Origin: Glycine soja
Taxonomy: Eukaryota > Streptophyta > Magnoliopsida > Fabales > Fabaceae
DNA length: 64,000 nt
Direction of reading: 5' to 3'
NCBI RefSeq assembly: GCF_004193775.1
Contig: NC_041002.1
Location: 40,276,038-40,340,037 of the forward strand
Both the position numbers and the translations under genes were made by a program. The notes under the pieces are model-generated. The model had not been told where the DNA came from, searched no databases, and saw nothing but the letters and a program-made list of their open reading frames with translations. Positions 33,629-44,405 of the stretch are shown one piece after another. The stretch's first letter is position 1; the number at the start of each line of letters is the position of its first letter.

Positions 33629-35520
33629 TCGACCACCCCACCTTTTGTTACCGTGACCCAAGAGTCTGGTGGCATGCAGAGCCACATGACCGTGGGATCC
33701 CCAGATTTGTATTCTTTTCAGTTTTATGTTTCATCATTTATCATTTACATGTTATTTTATTTCTATGACTTGAGGGACTAACGTTTGTTTTTTATGTTTC
33801 GATTGTCATTTGTTTTGTGCATACATTTTTGTTTGGACTGTTGCGTTAGTGCTTACTTTGTTATTGTTGATAATGTTTGTTGAAATTCCGGAACCGTATA
33901 GAGTTTTCATTTAGGAACGTCGTCCTAAAATGAACGAAAATCATGATAATACCAAGAATAGAAAAAGAAAGAGGTATTGTGAACAAACGTCGTATAAAGA
34001 AAAGAAAAGAGTTTTTGTGTGTGTAAATAATGTGTGAAAAGAAATTCTTGTGTGTGAGCAATGAGTGTATATAAAGAAATTTTTGTATAAACCACGAGTG
34101 TATGTTGAAAAAGGAAAAAAGAAATCTTTGAACAGGAATAGAGTTTTATAGACCATGTTGATATAAAGAGAAAGAGTTTTTAATGCGCGGGTGTACAGAA
34201 AAAGTTTGTCGTGTATAGGAATGTAGGTGTATAAAGAAAAAGCTTTTCTCATAGATGACAATGGATGTATAGTTTTTGCGAACATAAAAAATGAAACAAA
34301 AAAAAAGAGAAAGAAAGACCTCGAAGGTCGGCATGTTATGGTCATAGGAAGAATAAATCATTCATAGAGAGCAAACATATCTTTTGGAAACAAAAGACTA
34401 ACACTAAGAGTTTATTTTCCAGAATAACCGAGATAAGAATGGATGGATTCGTTGAACCGATGAAAGAACATAATTTGGAAATATTGGGTCTACTTGTGTA
34501 AATCCCAAGCCTTAGTATCACAATGCCATAAATTGGATGCTTGAGTACCCACCTAGCTGTAGCCATGACTAATTTTGCACGTTGTTTCCAAATCATCATT
34601 GTTACACGTGCCTCGTGGAAATAATATGGAAATTCAACCCGAGCTCGACACCTTCACACACGAATTTGTTTGCCCCCAAATATCAAAATCGGGCACATGC
34701 GATGAAAAGACCATGTTGAGACACAACCTTAAGCTACTTTGAACCTTGACCCGTGAAAAGAATCCTCATCCTTTCCCCTGAAGAAAAGGATAGCAGAATC
34801 TCCTCAAGGGAGAGCAAATAATGAATGCTAAAACCTGAATTCCCAATCAAAGATCGAAAAAGAAGAAATGAAAAGAAAGAAAAGAAAAGGAAAAGAAGGA
34901 TTCCCGATCGAAGATCGGAAGAAAGTAAAAAGAAAAAAGATCCATGGAAAAACAGAATAATTCCCGATCAATACAGGAAACAAGGAAAGAGAACAGAAGA
35001 TCTTCTGACCAGATAAATTTTCGGCAAGGTAAATGACTGCCGGCAAAGGAAAACCCATTTTTGAAGTAGTTCTTCCTTTGGGATTGCCGTTCAAAGTCGC
35101 TCTCGAATGGCGATATCCCGCCCCGTATAAACAAAGAGGAAAAGACCGAAACACCCAGCTTTCTCTCCAAAAACACTACCCTCGAGAAAACCCTATTGAT
35201 CCGTGATCGTGCGTGTGATCTTTTGGTTCGATAGGAAATCATGTGCAAAATAAAGTCACGATGCAGCTATGGTTTGGAATTAGGGTAAAACACTTACCTG
35301 TGTGAGTTTTTATACACTATGAGTGATTTTATTCCCAGTTTCAGTTTGACCCGACGTTTCCCCTGAATGTTCATTTAAAAGCTAAATGTTGACATCATGT
35401 CCTTCATTTTCGGTTACAAGGAAAATTACTTTTGGCATGAGTATATTGTTTCTCTAAAATATGGTGCTCTCGTGAATGATTTATTTTTCCTTGCTAAAGC
35501 ATGTTTGCCTTGTAGGTGAA

Positions 35521-36460
35521 AGAACCCGGTGGACCGTTCGGTCCTGCCAACGAATCTTATCCCGAGCCCCATGAATTGATTGGCATTCATGCATCCTCCA
35601 CCATCGAGTCCGGAGCCCCACGAATTGATTGCCTAGAGTTGTTCGTGCGTCCTCCACCATCCAGTCCGGAGCCCCATGAATTGATTGTCATTCATGCATC
35701 CTCCACCATTGAGTCCGGAGCCCCACGAATTGATTGCCTAGCGCTATTCGTGCGTCCTCCACTATCAAGTCTGGAGCCTCATGAATTCATTGTCATTCAT
35801 GCATCCTCCACCATCGAGTCCGAAGCCCCACGAATTGATTGCCTAGCGCTGTTCGTGCATCCTCCACCAATGAATCTTATCCGGAGCCCCATGAATTGAT
35901 TGTCATTCATGCATCCTCCACCATCGAGTCTGGAGCCCCACGAATTGATTGCCTAGCGCTGTTCGTGCATCCTCCACCAATGAATCTTATCCGGAGCCCC
36001 ATGAATTGATTGTCATTCATGCATCCTCCACCATTGAGTCCGGAGCCCCACGAATTGATTGCCTAACGCTGTTCGTGCATCCTCCACCATCAAGTCTAGA
36101 GCCCCATGAATTGATTTCCATTCCTGCATCCTCCACCATCGAGTCCGGAGCCCCACGAATTGATTGCCTAGCGCTGTTCGTGCATCCTCCACCAACGAAT
36201 CTTATTCGTAGCCCCATAAATTGATTGTCATTCATGCATCCTCCACCATCGAGTCCGGAGCCCCACGAATTGATTGCCTAGCGCTGTTCGTGCGTCCTCC
36301 ACCATCAAGTCCGAAGCCCCATGAATTAATTGTCATTCATGCATCCTCCACCATCGAGTTCGGAGCCCCACAAATTGATTGCCTAGCGCTGTTTGTGTAT
36401 CCTCCACCATCCTATTCGGTGCCCCATGAATTGATTGCCTAGCGTTGTTCATGCGTCCTC
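35521..36460 (+). repeat. 105 bp tandem array with covarying inverted repeats, element E
   Basis: About nine units, each a pair of half-units sharing GGAGCCCCAYGAATTGATTG. One half has the inverted repeat CATGAAT...ATTCATG with an eight base loop; the other has CACGAA...TTCGTG around GCCTAGCGCTG. Changes in one arm are matched in the other in several units (CACAAA/TTTGTG near 36371-36397, CATGAA/TTCATG near 36425-36452). The 35-codon period yields long open frames on both strands, which I regard as by-products. Unit counts are by eye. Confidence 0.85.
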
Positions 36461-36690
36461 CAGTGACTGGAAAATATGGTGTTTTGTTATTTTCCTGATC
36501 GGTTCCTTCGCCAAACGTGTGTATACGTATATATTGTGTTATTGGTGTTTTTTTTTGTTTGTGTTTGTTTTGTGTTGTGCAAAGAAAGAAGAAGGAGAGA
36601 TAGGAGTCGTCATAGATTAATTATGGAAAGGGCTAAGACGGACGAAATCAGTGCTTTATCTTTGCTTTCCTCTTATCTCCGATAAAAGGT
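36461..36690 (+). mobile_element. Element E, between array and polypurine tract
   Basis: Non-coding, with a T/G-rich stretch at 36540-36580. The last 100 bases ('gaaatcagtgctttatctttgctt') match element C at 49150-49190. Confidence 0.55.
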
Positions 36691-36707
36691 AAGTAAAGAG
36701 GGGCAAC
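36691..36707 (+). other. Polypurine tract of element E
   Basis: AAGTAAAGAGGGGCAAC directly before the 3' LTR start TGTCATACCC. The same tract precedes element C's 3' LTR. Confidence 0.88.
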
Positions 36708-38309
36708 TGTCATACCCTAATTTCGTCCGGGGACCATTGTTTGGTGGCGTGCGACTTTCGTATGACCACTTCGAGGTACTTTGCATCCATTATTGAACAA
36801 TACGTGAAGTCCTGTAACATGCCGAAAATCAAAAGGAAGCATTGTTACACAATCCGTGAAATTCCGTAACATGCCGGAAATCAAAAGGAAGCATTGTTAC
36901 ACAATCTGTGAGGTTCCGTAACATTCCGAAAGCCAAAAAAAGGGGTGATTACATGATCCATAAGGTTCCGTAAAATTACGGAAAGAAAACAAGTATCGTT
37001 ACGAAATTCGTAAAGTTTCGTAACGTTATGGAAAAAGAATCACCAAAAAAGAGCAAGGGGTGTATTTAGTAAAAAAAAGGGGTGCAAATAGCAACCGGGC
37101 CCACTTGGGCCTTCCAGGATGTTCCTCCAGAAAGTGGTTGCTTCTAGAGGAAGCAACCTGGCTCGCCTGGGCGAGCTGGGTGGCAAGCTCCTCCCCTATT
37201 TTCCTATAAATAGGGGGAGGAGTGAAGGAGAAAAGGGTTCAGCCCTCCTGGTATTTCGGGATCACTTAAAATTAGTGAGAAAAATTGTTTCCGTGAAGAA
37301 AATCCAAGCTGACGCGCTTCCGTAACGTTTCCGTGGGTGATTTCGCGAATATTTTCAACCGTTCTTCGTCGTTCGTCGTTCGTTCTTCGTGTTCTTCGGT
37401 CTTCAACTGGTAAGTTCTCGAAACCAAACTTTTCAATTCATTCTATGTACCATTGGTGGTCCCCATTTATTTCACGTACTTTTATTTCCATTTTCATTTA
37501 CTTTCCGTACCCCTTTTTGACGTGCTTTAGTCATTTACTTAAGTCATTTTCTCGCCTAATCAAAAAATAAAATAAATTTTCACCTATCATTTGAATTGTA
37601 ATATCCGTTAATTTCTGTTAAAATGAAATCCGACCGTTCGGTCATGCCGTAACCACGTTGGAAACCAAAAAGAGGTAAAATAATAATATAATAATCAAAA
37701 AAATATCTTTTAGTAAAATAAAGCAAAAAAATCAATTGGACGTTTCTCTTTGGGATTTCTCTTTCTTAATCGAATTGACTAATAACTAAAGTGGAACTAA
37801 GGCTAAAATCAACTCCCAAAGTTAAGCTTGTTCGAAAAAATCACTAAAAAGGATTTTAAGGTTCAACACCTCAATTTTTCTCAACAAGTAAAAAATGGAT
37901 CATTTTAAGGTCCAACGCCTTAAAAAGAACCACCTTCCAAGTAAAAAGAATCACTTGATTCGCCCTGTTTGAAAGAACTACGTAGGTCTGATTTCCTCTT
38001 CGATGGAAGGTACGTAGGAGCAAGAGCCCCGCTTTTGTCGACCTCAAAAAATAAAAGTTTAGATACATAATTTCACGCAACTACAATTTAAGGCTGTTGT
38101 CCTTTGGGACAAACGTGAGAGGTGCTAATACCTTCCTCAAACGTAAATACAACTCCTGAATCTGGAATATTCTTCACGACTGGTTTTCTTCAGTTTTTCC
38201 GATGTTTTCCACAAATAAACGTTGGTAGCGACTCCGCACATTTTCCTCTCATGGAAGACGCACCTGTGAGCCCTCGCCTCGCTCTCCCGCAAAATGGTAG
38301 GTTGCGACA
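36708..38309 (+). mobile_element. 3' LTR of element E
   Basis: Partner of 23159-24781, with all the same landmarks: the 52 bp duplication, palindrome GCTCGCC-TG-GGCGAGC at 37161-37176, TATAAATAG at 37205-37213, and the TTTTAAGG-TCCAACG-CCTTAAAA hairpin at 37903-37925. It ends GCGACA followed by the target duplication accgc. Confidence 0.9.
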
Positions 38310-39601
38310 ACCGCCATTAGCTGATTTGAAAGTTAAGATCTTGGAAGAAGCACATAAAAGGCGTCTTAGTTTCCATCCAGGGATGACTAAGATGTACCAA
38401 GATTTGAAGAGAAGTTTTTGGTGGCATGGCATGAAGAAAGATGTAGCTGAATATGTAGCAAAATGTTTGACATGTCAAAAGGCCAAAGCTGAGCACCAGC
38501 GACCATCAGGAGAATTAAAGCCGCTAGAAATTCCGGAATGGAAATGGGAGAGCACATCTATGGATTTTGTATCTAGTTTACCCAAGACGAGTCATGGACA
38601 CGATGCTGTGTGGGTCATAGTAGATCGACTCACCAAATCTTCTCATTTTATTCCGGTAAATATGAAATATAAAATGGAGAAGTTAGTAGAGTTGTACATC
38701 AAAGAAGTAGTAAGGTTACATGGAATTCCTTCCAGTATCATATCAGACAGGGAGCCGAGGTTTACCTCGCGATTTTGGACAGGTCTGCATGAAGCATTAG
38801 GGACAAAGCTGAAGCTCAGTTCAGCTTATCATCCCCAAACAGATGCTCAGACTGAGCGAACCATTCAGACTCTAGAAGATCTACTCCGGGCGTGTATTAT
38901 AGAGCAACAAGGCAGTTGGATGGAATGTTTGCCATTGATTGAATTTACTTACAACAACAACTACTAAGCCAACATTGGTATGGCTCATTTTGAAGCTCTA
39001 TATGGACGAAAGTGCAAAACTACTCTTTGTTGGTACGATGATGGGGAAGCAGTACTTCTTGGGCCTGAAATGCTACAACAAATTACCGAACAAGTGAAAA
39101 TGATTCGAGAGAAAATAAAAGCATCCCAGGATAGGCAGAAGAGCTATTATGACAGAAGAAGAAAGCCATTAGATTTTCAAGAAGGAGAACATACGTTTTT
39201 GAAGGTTTATCCTGTTACTGGAGTCGGAAGAGCTCTCAAATCTAGGAAGCTGATGCCCAAGTATTTGGGTCCGTATCAAACTTTAAAGAAGGTTGGGCCT
39301 GTAGCCTATCAAATCGCTCTACCTCCGAGCTTATCGAATCTGCACCCTGTGTTTCATGTCTCTCAACTGAGACGATACAACCCAGATCCATCACATGTAC
39401 TCGCACTGGACGAAGTACAAGTGAAGGATAACCTCACCTATAAAGCACAACCTCAGAAGATTACTGATTGAAGAATGAAGTCGCTGAGAGGTAAAGAGAT
39501 CACGTTGGTGAAAGTGCAGTGGGGACCCGACGAGGGTGATTCAACCTGGGAGTTAGAGGATAGGGTGAGATAGTTGTACCCAAGTTTGATCCTAGAGTAG
39601 T
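38310..39601 (+). pseudogene. Element D pol, second part: integrase and chromodomain-like tail
   Basis: Continues pol after element E. The HHCC zinc domain is seen as EEAHKRRLSFHPG and CLTCQKAK. The catalytic core has D in STSMDFVSSL, D in IISDREPRFTS and E in QTERTIQTLEDLL. A GPY-type region follows (YLGPYQTLKKVGPVAYQIALP), then HPVFHVSQLRRY and a chromodomain-like tail with LVKVQWGPDEGDSTWELED. In-frame stops at 38965-38967 (TAA), at 39469-39471 (TGA) and near 39571 (TAG) fit single C-to-T changes of Q or R codons. The enzyme would insert element DNA in chromatin; this copy is dead. Confidence 0.92.
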
Positions 39602-39620
39602 TAATTTCGGGGACGAAATT

Positions 39621-39639
39621 CCTTAAAGGATGGGAGTAT
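39621..39639 (+). other. Polypurine tract of element D
   Basis: A purine-rich run containing TTAAAGGATGGGAGTAT, preceded by 'tttcggggacgaaatt', which is typical of plant gypsy elements, and directly followed by the LTR start TGTGACATCC at 39640. Confidence 0.88.
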
Positions 39640-39689
39640 TGTGACATCCTGTAATTTCTACCCGAAATTTTGTAAGTATTACATTTAAA

Positions 39690-39728
<39 letters not shown>

Positions 39729-39869
39729 TTGGAGCGAAGAGTAACCCATAACTGGACGGTTATAGATTAATTCGCAATTAATTAGTCTAAAAATTATCGT
39801 TTTGCGTGCAACTTATAATTAAACAAAGCAAATCTCTGAACCACGCTCAGGGTATCATTATGAGCGTTT

Positions 39870-39871
<2 letters not shown>

Positions 39872-39961
<90 letters not shown>
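39872..39961. repeat. (TA)n microsatellite in D 3' LTR
   Basis: About 45 TA units; the equivalent site in the 5' LTR (about 16235) has only a handful. It creates a spurious Tyr-Ile frame on both strands. Confidence 0.95.
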
Positions 39962-39963
<2 letters not shown>

Positions 39964-42049
39964 CCTACTTTTGAAAACGAGTCCTGACGGGTGCAGAGAA
40001 ACGTGAAGAACTGGAACCGGAGAGGCGGCACGCAAACCGAGGCAGGATTTTAGCATCCAAAAAGGTCCAGTTTTTTTTTTCTTTTATGGCTGAGTAAGTG
40101 GTCAAATCAAAGGAAAAAGTGTGCCCTTTTTGCTCCAATTAAAAGAGGACATGTGGAATTGCTTTTGAAAAGAAAATGAAAAAAAAAGAAAAGAAAAATC
40201 ATTTTTTTAAAAAGCCAAATCTTCTCTCTCTTTCTCCAGAAAATTCCAGCAGCCCTCTCTTTCTTCCTCCACGTTGCTTTCTCCCTTTTCTTCTCCACCA
40301 TTGTTGTCTCTCTTGAAGCTACAAATTCCTCTTCATTTCTACACCAAATTGCAAGATAAAGTTGTTTTTGGAGTCTAGGAGCCTACCTCTAGCTCGTGGG
40401 ACCTTCAATTTCAGGTAAGGGTGGACTTCTTCTCACTTGAAATCTGTGGGTGTTGGGTTCTTGGGAGCTATAATGGGTAGTTCTACTAGGTTATTGCTTT
40501 AGGGTAGTTGTTTGTGAAGGAAATTGTTGTAATTTTGCTAAGCTTGACATGTTTAATGTAAGCAAAATTGCCCATGTTGATTTAGGGTTCAATAATGATG
40601 TTTTGATATATATGTGTGCTTAAAATGTAGATAGAAAACTGGTAGAGAGAATGGAGAGAGTTAACTTAGAGTTAAATGTGAGAATGGTAGTGTTGTAGGT
40701 GGAAAAGGGTGAAATTTTGAGGTTTAGAAAGCCAAATTTGGGGTTACTGGAAATTTGAGTTTAAAGTGAGTTAATTCTAGTTTAGAATGTCAATTAGGAC
40801 TTGTAGGAAAGCTTGGTCAGAGCAAATGAGGAAAATTAGTGGCAAATGTGAAAGAAAAGAGCCATTTATAGTGTAAATTGGGTGTTGAGAGGTCAAATTT
40901 TGAATAGGTGGAGATTTTACCTTAAAATCAGTTTGAGCAAGTCTAATTCAATGTTATAGACTTGATGAAGGTGAGAGTTTACCCCAAAATCACCAAATTT
41001 TCATTTTCACCTTTCAAACCTTGAAAATTCACTAAATTTGATGGGTTTTGGATACCTATGTTTTGCTTTACCTTGGTTTGAAGTTTGTTTTTGGCTTGAA
41101 CATGATTTATACATGGTTTAAGACTTGTAGGATCCAATTTGAGTAGAATTGGATGCATGCAATCTAGATTTCGAAATCTGCAAAATTATGCAGAAAAAAC
41201 TGCCCAATTATGCAGCAAATCTGCCAATTATGTAGAAAAAAAATGGTTGTGCAGTACCAATTCCTGCTGTCACGAGAAAGGTAGTATATCTCGTGTTCTA
41301 GACATTATTTAGCAGATCCCAACGGTCAAAACTTAGATTTTTGTATTAGGAACACCCATTTAAATTTTCAAGGCGATCCAATGGTTAACGAATCAGAACG
41401 AAGAGGATTTTACTGAGGTATGTGGGTAGGAAAAACTGTGGAATTCGAATGAATCTTGTGTGAAGATTTCTGCTTCCACTCTGTTTTTGTTTTAAGGTAG
41501 TTTTATGAAAATGGTATTGAATTGTTTTGATATTCTGAAAGCTTGGAGGGATTGATGGGGACCCAGTGCTGAGAGGAACGAGGAGAAGGGCTACGTACGT
41601 GTGCATGAGCTCAATTTAAAGGTGGGCAACTGGGGATGGTGTGCTTATGCCTGGGCTTGTGGGAATGGGATATTTGTTTTGCGCCATCGCCTGATCGCCA
41701 CCTAGTACCACATATGACGGGTGCCCCATAACCCAATAAGTTCGGTGTGAGAAAGCGTGGAAGAGTCAGTCTTCCAACTTTTATTAGTTGACCACAGAGT
41801 GGTACCTGAGGATATGTCGCGGGGGTCAGGAGACCTTGGGGACGTCAGGTGGGGTGCCATTGCCCAAAACCAAGCTTGACCAATCCTGACCCACCCCGGG
41901 CATAGTTAGCCAGTGAGAACCTGTGACGTACCTAAGCAGGCGAGCTCCTGACAGTCAACCAATAAAGGAACAAAAATCCACGAAGCAGAGAGGCTTGTGT
42001 GGCGGCTGGCCAGCTATCTATCTTGGGTTGTTAACTGAAAAATTCCTTC

Positions 42050-42356
42050 TAGTAACCGATTACCATTCGTGTGTAATCGATTACAGGGTTTAAAAATTGA
42101 AACAGGATGTTCAGTAGCTTCTGGTAATCGATTACCATTCGTGTGTAATCGATTACACAGTGTTATATGCCATTGGTAATCGATTACCATGTGTGTGTAA
42201 TCGATTACACAGTGTTATATGCTATTGGTAATCGATTACCATTTATGTGTAATCGATTACACAGTGTAACTTTTAGGTTCCAATGTGCAAAGGCTGTTGT
42301 AATTCGTTCTTGGGCACTGGTAATCGATTGCATACCTTGGTAATCGATTACCAGAA
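42050..42356 (+). repeat. Palindrome array in D 3' LTR (five pairs)
   Basis: Same unit structure as 18244-18674, with two fewer pairs and a mutated first palindrome (GTAACCGATTACC). Confidence 0.9.
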
Positions 42357-42483
42357 AGGAAATCTCTTGAAAAAGACATTTTGACTGTGCGTAGCCGTTA
42401 CGAGACGCATTGTATTGTTACCTATGTAGTTAGATTCCTTGTGAAAGTGTTTACCCTCTTTCTTTTATCTCTTGTAGATCGCG

Positions 42484-42915
42484 ATGGCAGCGCAGTTGAT
42501 CCATGATCACGTTGTGATGGAGTGCCTAGAGGGTGTTTGGGAGACCCTCGAAGGCAATGGGAGGTGCCGATTCCGAGGCACAATTCGACTCACTGCTACT
42601 TCGCTAGTACATCCGGAGCAACCCGCACTCACACTTCCGTAGCCTGTGGGGTGGATACTACCTACACCTACTCCATATCGACTAGTTGAGCCGGTTCAAG
42701 TGATAGAGGTGTCATCCTCTGAAGAGGATCTTGAAGAGGACCCAGAGGAGTTACCTCCTGAACCTGCTATGGACGCCCCTGACTTACCAGAGGATGATGA
42801 GGACCCACTCCCTGATGTTGATTCTCTAGAGGATATTATGTCAGCATCTGAGGCAGACTCTACAGAGGAGAGTAGCCCTGGAGGGACAACGATTTGTGAC
42901 GACTCTTCATCGTAG
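42484..42915 (+). pseudogene. 3' LTR copy of the acidic LTR frame, stop-containing
   Basis: Aligns base for base with 18802-19233. A TAG at 42641-42643 splits it; the remaining frame starts at 42646 and ends CDDSSS. Amino-acid differences from the 5' copy include K to E, V to E and I to T changes in the acidic half. Confidence 0.5.
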
Positions 42916-43493
42916 CAGGTGACTCCTTAGATTAGGCGTACATACTTTTTGTGGGTGGGTGTATCTAGTTCAGACTACTAGGTTTACTCTTTTGATTTTT
43001 GGGTGGGTAGACCTCTTGTATAGAAATTTTGATGATTGTATATATTGTGGCTGAAGCCACCACAGTTGTTACCTTTGCTCTGGATGTCACTGTGCTATTT
43101 TGCAAACTCCCATATTTTGGACAGTTTTTGATGATGAAAACAATTATGTTTTATCTTGTTATTTGAAAAAGAAATGTTAACGAACTTTATTTGAAAAGAG
43201 TTTACCGGCCGTACCTTATTATTTCTCATGTGACGACCTAAAATGATGGTTGGTATATTTTTTTTGAAAGAGAAAAATAGTTTGGAGGTTATGAGTAATC
43301 AAAAAGAAATGAATCCGAATAGAGTTGTGAACTGGCCATTCAGGACTCTATAGTGATAATTTTCCTTCTGAAATTAATTACCGTGAAATGAATAACAGTG
43401 CGAAAAAAAAAGAGAAAAAAAAAATTTCCCATGGTTTCTGCTATTTAATTTATTACTATTAAACCAGTCATTATTTAGGGACGCCACACATCG

Positions 43494-44405
43494 TAATAGG
43501 CATATCATTCTTGCATCATATTCGTGCATTGCATTTGCATAAATCACTGCATTATCATACCCCTTTCATTTAGCATGCTTTTATTCTACCAACTGCATAT
43601 ATTCCATTTCCATTGTTTGCATGTCATGTTCACTAATGCATGATCCTTGCATTTTCCTCTACAAAAAAAAGGAAAACAAACAAAAAAAAAACAAAAACAA
43701 AAAGAAAGCCACACCACATTCTTAGTTACATGTGTTGGGTACCATGATGATGGCTATAAACCAACCATGTTGGGATTATACACCCATTTCTCTAAAAAAA
43801 ATGATTGAAAATCATATGACTGTGGTACCTAATGTTTGGTTAACTGGGAAAATGATTGTTCTTTGGGCATCTCAATCTCATAATTACATTTGCCATGCAT
43901 ATCATGAGTATGCCCTAGTCATTCATCTCTATGATAGGTAGCTGAGGTATTGCCAATGAAAATTTCTTTTCCTTGGGTTATGGGTTTGAACCAAGCATGT
44001 GTTTTAAGAAAAGGTTCATCAAGTCAAGGTCAAGTATGGAAGTAACCAGCTTATGAAAGTTGGGGCAGAAGATGGATCGAGTTTCATCGTTTCTTTGTCT
44101 ACTACCAACATATAATTGTGCCAATTTACAAAAAACTTAAGGACTGTTGGCGTCCATGTGTTCTTTCCAGTTTCACTTTGACAATATGTGATGGACCATG
44201 TTGTTTTAATGAAAATATAAATTGATTCAACCCTATGTCCTATGTAAAATTTGCAATACTTCAAAAACGCATCATTCACATACATCTATGCTTTTCATTG
44301 TTTGCATTGCTCATTGTATTCTTTTCTTGAAATCAGAACTATAATCATTGTTATCAAAAGGAAAGAACGCATTTTACGGCGCCCTTACCGAATAGAGCTA
44401 GAGTA
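43494..44405 (+). mobile_element. Leader of element C, right part
   Basis: Resumes the leader after element D, matching element E at 25690-26580. A GCAT-rich stretch (43500-43640), 'ctcatgcatgatcctcgcattttcctctac'-type phrases and an A-rich run at 43670-43705 are shared. No gene. Confidence 0.65.

Larger units (their letters stand above)
31809..35515 (+). mobile_element. Element E 3' region with diverged ~2 kb direct duplication
   Basis: Non-coding. Blocks at 32290-33540 recur at 34370-35520 in the same order, about 2.0-2.1 kb apart: 'attgggt..actt', 'atcatcattgttac', 'aaacacttacctgtgtgag' (33271 and 35288), and the 'ctaaagcatgtt' end. A/G-rich segments carry repeated mini-hairpins CAATC-AAA-GATTG (32819, 32866), CGATC-AAG-GATCG (32912) and CCGATC-GAA-GATCGG (34904). 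At 33566-33628 there is an internal copy of two stem-loops otherwise found in the LTR. Long frames in the pyrimidine-rich strand are low-complexity artefacts. Confidence 0.6.
23159..38309 (+). mobile_element. Element E: Ogre/Tat-like non-autonomous gypsy element
   Basis: LTRs at 23159-24781 (ending in a mutated GAGA) and 36708-38309 (ending GCGACA), target duplication accgc at 23154-23158 and 38310-38314, Arg-type primer site, and polypurine tract AAGTAAAGAGGGGCAAC. The interior holds a frameshifted gag and a second degenerate frame (31010-31808) but no recognisable protease, RT or integrase. At 15.2 kb most of it is non-coding and repeat-rich. The two LTRs differ at about a dozen sites in the first 330 bases by eye, so it is fairly young compared with B. 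Confidence 0.88.
15944..43488 (+). mobile_element. Element D: Tekay/Del-like Ty3/gypsy retrotransposon
   Basis: Complete apart from decay. Target duplication catcg occurs at 15939-15943 and 43489-43493. LTRs are 15944-19778 and 39640-43488 (about 3.84 kb each), with a Met-type primer site, gag, protease-RT-RNase H-integrase in gypsy order, and a polypurine tract. Element E splits pol at 23159-38309; without it D is about 12.4 kb. Long LTRs, two zinc knuckles and a chromodomain-like tail after integrase fit the Tekay/Del chromovirus group. It is inactive because of stops, a frameshift and the insertion. Confidence 0.88.
39640..43488 (+). mobile_element. 3' LTR of element D
   Basis: Partner of 15944-19778, ending GACGCCACA followed by target duplication catcg. 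It has a much longer (TA)n tract at 39872-39961, an approximately 95 base segment at 41465-41560 absent from the 5' copy, and five rather than seven palindrome pairs at 42050-42356. Confidence 0.9.

Noticed and set aside
33861..34361. Minus-strand frames rich in Phe, Leu and Ser resembling membrane proteins
   Set aside because: Low-complexity purine/pyrimidine strand bias in element E; several overlapping frames of the same kind and no conserved motif.
35516..36442. Repeated protein-like frame with period 35 residues
   Set aside because: A by-product of the 105 bp tandem repeat; overlapping open frames exist on the opposite strand and no domain is seen.
24782..36707. Hidden RT or integrase in element E
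   Set aside because: I looked for YxDD, DAS, HHCC and D-D-E blocks in the listed frames and found none; the interior is gag, one unknown frame and repeats.
39806..40056. Open frames of alternating Tyr and Ile on both strands
   Set aside because: Translation of a (TA)n microsatellite in the D 3' LTR.
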